12,998 nucleotides of DNA. Source: Chloroflexota bacterium. GTDB taxonomy: Bacteria; Chloroflexota; Dehalococcoidia; Lucifugimonadales; UBA1127. Numbering within the stretch: position 1 is the first letter of the stretch; the number at the start of each line of letters is the position of its first letter. Below, in pieces: positions 1-6,311 of this stretch. The position numbers and the translations under genes were made by a program. The DNA is taken from NCBI GenBank assembly GCA_028873745.1, contig JAPPNT010000017.1, positions 1 through 12,998 of the forward strand, read 5' to 3'. Below the pieces are notes generated by a model. That model was given only the letters and a program-made list of their open reading frames with translations, ran no database searches and was not told where the DNA came from.

Positions 1-1
1 G

Positions 2-196
2 CGGTATCCCGGCTATGGCCTCTCCCGCCACAAGGGCTACCCGACGCCCGAGCACCTCGCCGCCCTCGAACGCCTCGGCCCGACGCCCCTGCACCGCCGC
101 ACCTTCGCCCCCGTGCGCCGCCTGCTGGAGGCACCCGTTCGTCCTGAGGGAAATCGAAGGGCGAACGGGGACGGTTTGGAGGCCGAGGTTGCCTAG
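2..196 (+). CDS. rnhB: Ribonuclease HII, C-terminal fragment (5' end outside window)
   Basis: The frame open from base 2 reads RYPGYGLSRHKGYPTPEHL, then LGPTPLHRRTFAPVR. This is the conserved C-terminal part of RNase HII, the cytoplasmic endonuclease that nicks RNA/DNA hybrids and removes misincorporated ribonucleotides. The Y-P-x-Y-G...HKGY-x-T-x-x-H segment and the LHRRTFAPV end are family hallmarks. The catalytic N-terminal part lies before the window. After the usual end (...FAPVRRLLE) there are about 20 extra residues, and these are encoded by a palindromic repeat at 134-169 and the bases that follow. The frame stops with TAG at 194-196 and overlaps the proposed yraN start by 8 bases. 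The rnhB-yraN order is common in bacteria and supports both calls. Confidence 0.88.
   Translation, partial: RYPGYGLSRHKGYPTPEHLAALERLGPTPLHRRTFAPVRRLLEAPVRPEGNRRANGDGLEAEVA
134..169. repeat. Palindromic dispersed repeat (REP-like), copy 1, inside the rnhB 3' end
   Basis: Arms CCCGTTCGTCCT (134-145) and AGGGCGAACGGG (158-169) pair over 12 positions, with one G.T pair, around a 12-base loop. It is a diverged member of the TTCGCCCTGAGC...TCGAAGGG family seen twice more at 9310-9335 and 9749-9774. It is translated in frame as the RnhB tail and ends 9 bases before the yraN ribosome binding site. Confidence 0.75.
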
Positions 197-572
197 CAGC
201 CGTACAAAGCTCGGCAATGCTGGCGAGGCCATCGCGCGCCGCCACCTGGAGACGCTCGGCTACACGTTGCGCGAGGCCAACTACCGATGCCGCTGGGGAG
301 AGGTAGACCTGGTCATGGAGCGCGATGGCGAGCTCGTCTTCGTGGAGGTACGCACCAAGCGGGGCGGTGCATTCGGCACGCCTGAGGAGTCCGTCACCGC
401 CGCCAAGCGCCGCCGCCTGACCGCGACAGCCTACCACTACCTGCAGGAGCACGACCTCGACGTGCCGTTCCGCATAGACCTCGTGGCCATAGCCATGAAC
501 CTGCGAGGCAACGTAGAGCGTGTCACGCACCTGGAGAACGTCGTCACCGGCGAGGACGCCGCGGCCGAGTAG
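189..572 (+). CDS. yraN: YraN / UPF0102 family putative endonuclease-fold protein
   Basis: The product is 127 aa from TTG at 189. That start has GGAGG at 178-182 six bases upstream and overlaps the rnhB stop. The in-frame ATG at 15 lies deep inside rnhB and would add an unrelated arginine/proline-rich tail. Family signatures are LGNAGEAIARRHLETLGY (residues 8-25), GEVDLV (38-42, acidic pair E39/D40) and FVEVRTK (51-57), together the E..D..ExK-like pattern of the PD-(D/E)XK nuclease fold. The family is widely conserved, probably acts on nucleic acid and has no firmly established substrate. The length matches the usual 115-130 aa. Co-transcription with rnhB is likely, and the 3' end lies 4 bases from the convergent ABC permease gene. 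Confidence 0.9.
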   Translation: MPSSRTKLGNAGEAIARRHLETLGYTLREANYRCRWGEVDLVMERDGELVFVEVRTKRGGAFGTPEESVTAAKRRRLTATAYHYLQEHDLDVPFRIDLVAIAMNLRGNVERVTHLENVVTGEDAAAE

Positions 573-576
573 CCCC

Positions 577-1407
577 CTACCGCACCAGGTCCTTCCGCCG
601 GAAGACCAGCACGGATGCCGCCGTCGTCACGGCGAACACCGCCACGTACACGCCGACGCCCGTCCAGTTGACCTCCCCCTGCGCGATGACCTGCAGCGAG
701 TCGTAGTAGTAGAAGAGGGACGCGTACTTCACCCAGCCGACGGCGCTGATCGCCGAGCCGAGCACGTTCGCGAAGTAGGTCAGCGCCGTCAGCACGCCCG
801 CCACCGCCAGCGAGCGTCCGGGGTCGAGGGAGACGCACGAGGCCAGCGTCGAGTAGCCGGCGATGGCGACAACCAGCAGGAAGGACACGGCGTGCACGGC
901 GACGACGTTGGACAAGTTGGCGTCCTCGCCGATGGTGAGTGCGCCCAGGAGGACGGCAATCGCCGAGGCCACAGTGGCCGCGAGGGCCAGCGTGAGGAAC
1001 CCGGCGAGCTTGCTCAACAGGAAGGTCGTGCGCTCCACAGGCTGCGACAGAACCACGTCGAGGGTTCCGCGCTCGACTTCCTTGGATATCAGCCCGCCGC
1101 AGTACACGACAGCGTAAATGCCGAGGAGCAGGGGCAGCCAGGAGATGTACTCGACGTTCAGGAACCCCAGGTAGGTGAACGCGCCGGCGTCGAACATCAA
1201 GGCGGACTCGGCCTCACCGGCAATGCCCATGGAGGCGCGCAGCTGCTCCGGCATGGCGTTCAGGTAGTCCTCAAAGTTGACGCCTGTGTCTTCCAGCGAC
1301 GGGTAGATCCAGACCACCAGCAGCGCCCAGAGCACCAGGACCACGCTCCACGACAGCACGCCAACCCGGGCGAGGGTCAGGACGTTGCGGTAGATGGAGA
1401 GGCTCAT
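577..1407 (-). CDS. ABC-2 type transporter permease subunit
   Basis: The product is 276 aa. The start ATG (1405-1407 on the plus strand) overlaps the ATPase stop as ATGA, and AAGGGGGTG lies upstream. Hydrophobic segments at roughly residues 15-35, 88-106, 134-157, 167-190, 199-223 and 251-269 indicate six membrane helices. The cytoplasmic loop SKEVERGTLDVVLSQPVERT (108-127) is the conserved coupling segment of ABC-2 permeases (KExxxGTLxxxLxxP). A polar extracytoplasmic stretch (about 36-87) sits between the first two helices. The protein should form the membrane pore of an exporter with the adjacent ATPase. The substrate cannot be read from sequence; drugs, lipids or antibiotics are typical for the family. 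A longer reading of this frame upstream, over the ATPase gene, is a shadow. Confidence 0.9.
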   Translation of the reverse strand: MSLSIYRNVLTLARVGVLSWSVVLVLWALLVVWIYPSLEDTGVNFEDYLNAMPEQLRASMGIAGEAESALMFDAGAFTYLGFLNVEYISWLPLLLGIYAVVYCGGLISKEVERGTLDVVLSQPVERTTFLLSKLAGFLTLALAATVASAIAVLLGALTIGEDANLSNVVAVHAVSFLLVVAIAGYSTLASCVSLDPGRSLAVAGVLTALTYFANVLGSAISAVGWVKYASLFYYYDSLQVIAQGEVNWTGVGVYVAVFAVTTAASVLVFRRKDLVR

Positions 1408-2297
1408 GCCGCACCCCCTTCGCCGGTGTAGAAGCGGGTGAAGGTGTCTTCCAGGCTCGCCTCCGGGAAGACGATGTCGTCGACGGGCAGGGTGGCGAGG
1501 TGGCCGATGAGCGCGCCGACCTGTCCGGCCACTTGCAGTTCGGCGTGGCGGCCCTCGCACGCAACGACGGTGACCCCGTCGAGCGCAAAGTCGTCGGGGG
1601 ACGCGTCCCGCGACAGCGTGACCTCCATGCGGCGCACCTGCTGCCGGTGGAGCTCGTCCACGTCCAGCGTCGCCGCCAGCAGCCCCTCCCGGATGATGCC
1701 GACGCGGTCGCACAGCCGGTCGACCTCGCTCAGCACGTGGGACGAGAAGAAGATCGTCACGCCGCGGTCGCGTTCCTCCAGCAGCAGCTTGAAGAACTCC
1801 TGCTGCACCAGCGGGTCGAGCCCGGATGTCGGCTCGTCCAGCATCAGCACCCTTGGCGTGTGGGCCAGCGCCTGCACGATGGCCAGCTTCTGCCGCGTTC
1901 CGTGCGAGTACTGCTTCACGGGCCGGTCCAGGTCCAGCCCAAGCCGTTCCGCGACCTCCTCGCCGCGATGCTCGCCGCCGTTGTGGTGGCTCTGCATCAG
2001 CGCCAGGTGCGCCCGCCCCGAGAGGCTCTCGTAGAACGCCGAGTCGCTGGAGACGACGCCGCACGCGCGCCGCACGTCCAGCGACTGCGCCGCCACGTCC
2101 ATGCCGAGCACCGTCGCGCTGCCGCTGGTGGGCTGCAGCAGGTTCAGCAGCAGCCGGATGGTCGTCGTCTTGCCCGCGCCGTTCGGCCCGAGGAACCCGA
2201 AGACCTCGCCCTCGCGCACCTCGAGGTCGAGGTCGACCACGCCGCGGCTCTTACCGTAGAACTTCGTCAGCCCGTGCGTCTCGATTGCGTTGTCCAC
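1404..2297 (-). CDS. ABC-2 type transporter ATP-binding subunit
   Basis: The product is 297 aa from GTG (2295-2297), with GGAAAGGA just upstream on the minus strand. It contains a complete nucleotide-binding domain: Walker A GPNGAGKT (37-44), a degenerate signature SHGTRQ in place of LSGGQ (131-136), Walker B VLMLDEP (150-156), D-loop SGLD (158-161) and the H-loop His in SSH (185-187). A roughly 90-residue C-terminal extension follows, as in the CcmA/DrrA-like group of ATPases that partner ABC-2 permeases. It hydrolyses ATP at the inner face of the membrane to power export through the permease encoded next. The four-base ATGA overlap implies translational coupling and fixed stoichiometry. An SHGT-type signature is common in this subgroup and is not a sign of inactivation. 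Confidence 0.93.
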   Translation of the reverse strand: MDNAIETHGLTKFYGKSRGVVDLDLEVREGEVFGFLGPNGAGKTTTIRLLLNLLQPTSGSATVLGMDVAAQSLDVRRACGVVSSDSAFYESLSGRAHLALMQSHHNGGEHRGEEVAERLGLDLDRPVKQYSHGTRQKLAIVQALAHTPRVLMLDEPTSGLDPLVQQEFFKLLLEERDRGVTIFFSSHVLSEVDRLCDRVGIIREGLLAATLDVDELHRQQVRRMEVTLSRDASPDDFALDGVTVVACEGRHAELQVAGQVGALIGHLATLPVDDIVFPEASLEDTFTRFYTGEGGAA

Positions 2298-2333
2298 GTG
2301 CGTCCTTTCCGACGAGCGTCGTCAGCCACACCC

Positions 2334-2342
2334 ATGATAGCA
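2334..2342 (-). promoter_or_regulatory. Candidate extended -10 promoter for the ABC exporter operon
   Basis: On the minus strand this reads TGCTATCAT, an extended -10 (TGn plus TATCAT), about 40 bases before the GTG start of the ATPase gene. No good -35 hexamer lies at the usual distance, which is tolerated when TGn is present. The same element appears before several other genes here. Confidence 0.45.
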
Positions 2343-2365
2343 CCGCGTGGGGCGTCATTCTCGCG

Positions 2366-2394
2366 TTGACACCCGGCCCGCACCCTCGGAGAAT
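2366..2394 (+). promoter_or_regulatory. Candidate sigma-70-type promoter for the small membrane protein
   Basis: A perfect -35 TTGACA (2366-2371) is followed after 17 bases by GAGAAT (2389-2394), matching 4 of 6 positions of TATAAT. It lies 26 bases before the ATG at 2421 and diverges from the ABC operon promoter, so the two share a control region of about 120 bases. Confidence 0.5.
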
Positions 2395-2420
2395 AGAGTC
2401 ACACCACCGAAAGGACACCC

Positions 2421-2609
2421 ATGACCACCCAGGACGACAGCGTTCCCAGGTACTTCGCAGACTTCGTGCAGGAGAACGCGCACCAGCACCAGGAGTTGAC
2501 TGCCCGCATCAGCGGCGTGGAAGGTGAGCTCCGCATCATCAAAGCTCTGGCCGTGGGGATCTTCATCACGGTGGGCGCTGCCGCTATCAAGTACCTGTTC
2601 GGCCTCTAA
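2421..2609 (+). CDS. Small single-pass membrane protein of unknown function
   Basis: The product is 62 aa from ATG at 2421, with AAAGGA upstream. Residues 1-40 are polar (MTTQDDSVPRYFADFVQENA and a short heptad-like helix ending in SGVEGELRIIK). Residues 42-60 (ALAVGIFITVGAAAIKYLF) form one membrane helix ending two residues before the C-terminus. The layout of a short amphipathic helix, then a C-terminal anchor, then almost no tail, resembles small XhlA-type or similar tail-anchored proteins. The similarity is only architectural and I do not assign a family. A plausible promoter and ribosome binding site argue that it is a real gene. It diverges from the ABC exporter and precedes glyQS. Confidence 0.6.
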   Translation: MTTQDDSVPRYFADFVQENAHQHQELTARISGVEGELRIIKALAVGIFITVGAAAIKYLFGL

Positions 2610-2667
2610 GCTAGGTTGCCCCTGTTCACGGCAATCCGAGCAAACCCAATAGGGTGACCCCCGACGC

Positions 2668-2697
2668 TTTACACCGCCCCCCAGCCGTTGCTACGCT
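2668..2697 (+). promoter_or_regulatory. Candidate promoter for glyQS
   Basis: TTTACA (2668-2673, 5 of 6 matches to TTGACA), an 18-base spacer, then TACGCT (2692-2697) preceded by TGC, giving an extended -10. It lies about 40 bases before the preferred ATG at 2740. Confidence 0.45.
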
Positions 2698-2739
2698 TTT
2701 TCCGGCCCCGTGACCACATTCGGCCCCTCGGAGGCACCC

Positions 2740-4080
2740 ATGCCCGACGCTCCCCGGCCTGTGACCATGGACAAGATCGTCTCGCTGTGCAAGCGGCGCG
2801 GCTTCGTCTTCCCCGGCAGCGAGATCTACGGCGGGCTCGCCAACGCGTGGGACTACGGCCCCATGGGCGTCGAGCTGAAGCGCAACGTCAAGGAGGCCTG
2901 GTGGCGCGACGTTGTCCGGCGGCGAGAGGACGTCGTCGGGCTGGAGGCCGCCATCATGATGAACCCCGCCGTGTGGGAGGCCTCGGGCCACCTCGCCGGC
3001 TTCACCGACCCCCTCGTCGAGTGCCGCGCCTGCCATCACCGCTTCCGCGCCGACCACGTCGAGTCGTCGACGTGCCCGGACTGCGGCGGCGAGCTTGGCG
3101 ACGCCCGCCAGTTCAACCTGATGCTCAAGACCTTCCTCGGCCCCGTGGAGGACACCGCCAGCGCCGTCTACATGCGCCCGGAGACGGCCCAGGGCATGTT
3201 CGTGAACTTCCTGAACGTGCAGACGGCCACCCGCAAGAAGCTGCCCTTCGGCATTGCGCAGATTGGCAAGTCCTTCCGCAATGAGATCACGCCCGGCAAC
3301 TTCATCTTCCGCACCCGCGAGTTCGAGCAGATGGAGATGGAGTTCTTCGTCCAGCCCGGCGAGGACGACGAGTGGCACGACTACTGGATCCGCGAGCGCC
3401 TCGACTGGTACGTGCGCCACGGCGTCCGCGAGGAGAACCTGCGCCTGCGCCCCCACGACGCCGACGAGCTCTCCCACTACTCCAAGGCCACGACCGACAT
3501 CGAGTACCTGTTCCCGTGGGGCTGGGCCGAGATGGAGGGCATCGCCAACCGGACCGACTTCGACCTCCGGCAGCACTCGCAGCACTCCGGCGCGCGCCTC
3601 AGCTACTTCGACAACGACACGAACGAGCACGTCACGCCCTACGTCATCGAGCCCGCCAGCGGCGTCGACCGCGCCGCCCTCGCCTTCCTCGTCGACGCCT
3701 ACGACGAGGAGGAGGTCGGCGGCGAGGCCGCGGGCGCCGGCGCCGGCGAGACCCGCGTCGTGCTGCGCCTGCACCCCCGCATCGCCCCCGTGCAGGCCGC
3801 CGTCCTCCCCCTCAGCCGCAACGCCCGCCTCACGCCCCTCGCTCGAGACCTCTTCGCCGGCCTCGTCGACGACGGCCGCTGGCGCGTCGAGTACGACGAC
3901 GCCCAGAGCATCGGCCGCCGCTACCGCCGCTTCGACGAGGTGGGCGCCCCCCTCTGCATCACCGTGGACTTCCAGTCCCTCGACGACAACCAGGTAACCA
4001 TCCGCGACAGGGACACCCTCCTCCAAGAGCGCGTCGGCATCCCGGACCTCTCGTCAGCGCTGGCAGACCGGCTGGGGTGA
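2740..4080 (+). CDS. glyQS: Glycyl-tRNA synthetase, alpha2 (single-chain) type
   Basis: The product is 446 aa and charges tRNA-Gly with glycine in the cytoplasm. I chose ATG 2740 because GGAGG sits at 2730-2734, five bases upstream. An in-frame GTG at 2710 has no such site and only adds ten residues. The N-terminal MDKIVSLCKRRGFVFPGSEI and GGLANAWDYGPMG (31-43) are typical of the class II GlyRS of eukaryotes, archaea and many bacteria. Two Cys pairs (C95/C98 and C112/C115) form a probable zinc knuckle. Class II motif 2 is FRNEIT...REFEQME (179-199) and motif 3 is SGVDRAALAFL (308-318). An anticodon-binding domain covers about 340-446. An alanine/glycine-rich linker (329-336) precedes it. This is not the alpha2beta2 GlyQ/GlyS enzyme of enteric bacteria. 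It appears to be a single-gene unit. Confidence 0.96.
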   Translation: MPDAPRPVTMDKIVSLCKRRGFVFPGSEIYGGLANAWDYGPMGVELKRNVKEAWWRDVVRRREDVVGLEAAIMMNPAVWEASGHLAGFTDPLVECRACHHRFRADHVESSTCPDCGGELGDARQFNLMLKTFLGPVEDTASAVYMRPETAQGMFVNFLNVQTATRKKLPFGIAQIGKSFRNEITPGNFIFRTREFEQMEMEFFVQPGEDDEWHDYWIRERLDWYVRHGVREENLRLRPHDADELSHYSKATTDIEYLFPWGWAEMEGIANRTDFDLRQHSQHSGARLSYFDNDTNEHVTPYVIEPASGVDRAALAFLVDAYDEEEVGGEAAGAGAGETRVVLRLHPRIAPVQAAVLPLSRNARLTPLARDLFAGLVDDGRWRVEYDDAQSIGRRYRRFDEVGAPLCITVDFQSLDDNQVTIRDRDTLLQERVGIPDLSSALADRLG

Positions 4081-4110
4081 CACGAGACCAACCCCTCACA
4101 CCAAACGAGG

Positions 4111-4119
4111 TGCTATACT
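4111..4119 (+). promoter_or_regulatory. Candidate extended -10 promoter for the AIPR gene
   Basis: TGCTATACT is an extended -10 with 5 of 6 matches to TATAAT, placed 35 bases before the ATG at 4155. No recognisable -35 lies 16-18 bases upstream. The AT-rich composition begins at about this point. Confidence 0.5.
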
Positions 4120-4154
4120 CCAGTCCCGTTTAGCTACAACAGGAGCAAGTTGTA

Positions 4155-5945
4155 ATGGGCGCTTTTGAAGACCACATAGAGGAGCTTGTCGAGAACTGGT
4201 ATGAGAACGACCGAGCTTCTGCGTTCAGACATGCGGCGTTTCGAGTAGTCACTGATCCGTCACAAACTGACGATGACGTTATTGAGCGGACCGAAATCGA
4301 TGGGTCGGGAGACTTGGAGATTGACGGTTGGCATGTTGACCCCGACAAACAGGTAGTCACGCTCTTTCAGTCTATGGGTGGAAATACCAAAGTCGCCGAA
4401 GGCAAGGTGGCGAAGTTCTGGGAAGCACCAGAAGAGATCCTTAACGCCGAGAGGGTGTCTAGAAGCACAAATCAGTCAGTGAAGGCACTTTCCAAGGAAC
4501 TGAGTGATCAGCTTGCCGACGAGTTTGACTTGACTATGGTCTTTGCTTCAAATGGTGGCTTTGCACCAGCTGCCATAGAATTCGCGTTGAGCAGAAGGGA
4601 CGTATCGCGGGAACTGACTCTGCTTAACGGCTCATCTATAACCTGCCGTTGTGAATTGATACTTCAAAATAGTGAGGAACTCTCCCAACGATGGGAGGAG
4701 TATATCTCAAGCCCGACCGGTGCACCCATCATCGTGGACTTCCATACTCGGCCTGATCGCATCTACGAAATAACGCATGAAGATTTGCGCTCAATTCAAG
4801 TAACCCTGCCTGCGCTTGAGGTGGTAAGGGTTTTTGAGACTCCTGGAATACGATATAGGCTGTTCGCATCTAACCCGCGCGGGCCATTGGCCAATTCAAA
4901 GGTAAACAAGACCATAGAAACCACGCTGAGACAAGAAGACAGTCGGCGCAAGTTCCACCTCTTGAATAATGGCTTGAGTGCAACCTGCGATTCCTTCAGT
5001 GTTGATGGCGGCGACGTCCATGTCGAAGGGCTGCAAATCGTTAATGGCTGCCAGACGACCGTTACTCTTGTCAATGTCAATGATTCGCTTGCAAAGGCCA
5101 CCCCAAGACAGGACTTAAGTGACACCTTAGTCAATGTCAAGATAGCCGTCGCAGATAGGACTCTTGCTGAGGAAATTGCCATTGCATCCAATTCGCAGTC
5201 AGCACTTAAGGCGAAGGACTTTACTGCCTTTGAGCAGGAGCAGCGGAGTCTACAGTACGCCTTTGATCATTTGCAGCCCCCGTGGTATTACGAGTTGCGA
5301 CAGGGTTATTGGAGCTTCGTCCTCACTGAGAAAGAAAAGGGACGATACAGCCCCAAAAACAACAAACGTCATATTGAGGTTCAGCCATTGGCACAAGCCA
5401 CACTAGCGTTCAACGGGTATCCTTCTGAAGCTATGGACAGAGTGAGGTTCGTCTTTCAGGACATTCGCTCTGACGAGGAAAAGGTGTGGTATAGGCGTGC
5501 TTTCCCCAAAGGCATAAGGGCATCTCAGTTGCTTTTGCCTTGGAGGATGCATGACTATCTTCGGCGTCAAAAGAACCGAGAGAAGTACTCTGCTTCCCAT
5601 CTGTTGTGGTTGATTGCGCTAAAGCTTCGCGAGAAGTATGGAGTCCGTGACGATGATCTATTCGCACCCGCATTGTGCAATAAGCTGAGCCGTACAGTTG
5701 AATCATGGATGCCGGACTTCTACACCGTCGCCAATTCAGCAATTAGGTTGGCTATGGGACGGGCACTGTTTATCTCAAGCAGAAGTGATGCTAGTGGATC
5801 ACCATCAGATGACATAGACCCTCGTGGGTTCTTCCGAGGTGCTGTATCTGGGGTAGATTTCCTTGCTATGTGTAGGGACGCCTTTGAACTCGAGTTGAAC
5901 CGAGTGCGAGAAGAACAGAAAGATCCTCTGGATAAACTCCCTTAG
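4155..5945 (+). CDS. AIPR-family protein (abortive phage infection type), with nuclease-like N-terminal region
   Basis: The product is 596 aa from ATG 4155, with AGGAG upstream at a rather long spacing of about 9-10 bases. The AIPR core is clear: FHLLNNGLSATCDSF (267-281), GLQIVNGCQTTVTL (292-305) and SNSQSALKAKDF (345-356). These match the NNG, QIVNGCQT and TNxQxxVxxxD motifs of the family, which includes abortive-infection phage-resistance proteins and often occurs beside restriction genes. The N-terminal 90 residues (EEL...GDLEIDGWHVDP...VVTLFQS) resemble the Mrr/PD-(D/E)XK-like domain often fused to AIPR, with D57 in a beta-hairpin. However, the residue where FQSK-type Lys is expected is Met (M74). 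A C-terminal helical region of about 180 residues follows. Composition is near 47-50% G+C, far below the flanks, suggesting horizontal transfer. The core call is firm. The nuclease domain is inferred, and a role in phage defence is likely but not shown. Confidence 0.85.
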   Translation: MGAFEDHIEELVENWYENDRASAFRHAAFRVVTDPSQTDDDVIERTEIDGSGDLEIDGWHVDPDKQVVTLFQSMGGNTKVAEGKVAKFWEAPEEILNAERVSRSTNQSVKALSKELSDQLADEFDLTMVFASNGGFAPAAIEFALSRRDVSRELTLLNGSSITCRCELILQNSEELSQRWEEYISSPTGAPIIVDFHTRPDRIYEITHEDLRSIQVTLPALEVVRVFETPGIRYRLFASNPRGPLANSKVNKTIETTLRQEDSRRKFHLLNNGLSATCDSFSVDGGDVHVEGLQIVNGCQTTVTLVNVNDSLAKATPRQDLSDTLVNVKIAVADRTLAEEIAIASNSQSALKAKDFTAFEQEQRSLQYAFDHLQPPWYYELRQGYWSFVLTEKEKGRYSPKNNKRHIEVQPLAQATLAFNGYPSEAMDRVRFVFQDIRSDEEKVWYRRAFPKGIRASQLLLPWRMHDYLRRQKNREKYSASHLLWLIALKLREKYGVRDDDLFAPALCNKLSRTVESWMPDFYTVANSAIRLAMGRALFISSRSDASGSPSDDIDPRGFFRGAVSGVDFLAMCRDAFELELNRVREEQKDPLDKLP

Positions 5946-5951
5946 AGACTC

Positions 5952-5980
5952 TTGACACCGCGCCGGTCCACCCTTATGGT
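5952..5980 (+). promoter_or_regulatory. Strong candidate promoter for the paired small genes
   Basis: A perfect -35 TTGACA (5952-5957), exactly 17 bases, then TATGGT (5975-5980). It starts 7 bases after the AIPR stop and lies 30 bases before the ATG at 6011, so the small genes need not depend on read-through from the AIPR gene. Confidence 0.6.
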
Positions 5981-6001
5981 CCCGGTCCACCTTCGACCGG
6001 G
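5963..6001 (+). promoter_or_regulatory. Candidate operator: direct repeats plus inverted repeat around the -10
   Basis: The 10-mer CCGGTCCACC occurs in the -35/-10 spacer and again 19 bases further on, just after the -10. The second copy also forms an inverted repeat, CCCGGTC (5981-5987) with GACCGGG (5995-6001), separated by 7 bases. The right arm overlaps the first Gs of the GGGAGG ribosome binding site (5999-6004). The placement suits a repressor site. No binding protein can be named. Confidence 0.45.
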
Positions 6002-6010
6002 AGGCGCAAC

Positions 6011-6301
6011 ATGGCCCACGACCTGCTCATTTGCACTGTGGTCACCACCAAGACGCCGACACCCACCGGAGCTGCCCTTGATTTCGCCGCCTGGCTTGCC
6101 GAGTCCGTCACGGACGGTGACTTCATGGAAGGCAGCAGGACTAGCTATAAGGTGTTCTTTCCCGACGACCTGAAGGCTGAGGTCGAGGACTACGCCGACG
6201 ACAGAGACTTGTCGGATGCGGAAGTGGCTGAAATCTGGGTATGGCTGAATACCTTGCCCAGGACGGACGCGGATACGCTGGAATTGTTCTTCAGTTGGTA
6301 G
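6011..6301 (+). CDS. Small protein of unknown function, member A of a tandem paralogous pair
   Basis: The product is 96 aa from ATG 6011, with GGGAGG (5999-6004) six bases upstream. I do not recognise the family. It is acidic, without signal peptide or membrane helix: a short beta-like N-terminus (DLLICTVV), an aromatic stretch FAAWLAESV (25-33), then a helical acidic half ending LSDAEVAEIWVWLNTLP and TDADTLELFFSW. From residue 25 to the end it aligns without gaps with the next protein from its residue 23, and both end in an ELxFxW motif. G+C is about 60% by hand count, between the AIPR gene and the GC-rich flank. Its stop codon TAG shares its last two bases with the AGGAGG of the next gene, so the two are probably translated together. 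Partner genes nearby are AIPR and a HigA-like regulator. Confidence 0.7.
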   Translation: MAHDLLICTVVTTKTPTPTGAALDFAAWLAESVTDGDFMEGSRTSYKVFFPDDLKAEVEDYADDRDLSDAEVAEIWVWLNTLPRTDADTLELFFSW

Positions 6302-6311
6302 GAGGCTTCCT

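Noticed and set aside
15..188. ATG-started extension of yraN reading back to base 15
   Set aside because: It overlaps the conserved RNase HII C-terminus in another frame, is low-complexity Arg/Pro/Ser sequence, and has no ribosome binding site. TTG 189 has GGAGG at ideal spacing.
2626..4026. 466-aa open frame on the minus strand opposite glyQS
   Set aside because: It is a shadow of a GC-rich gene: rich in Ala, Gly, Val, Glu and His, with no family motif. The glyQS reading on the other strand is unambiguous.
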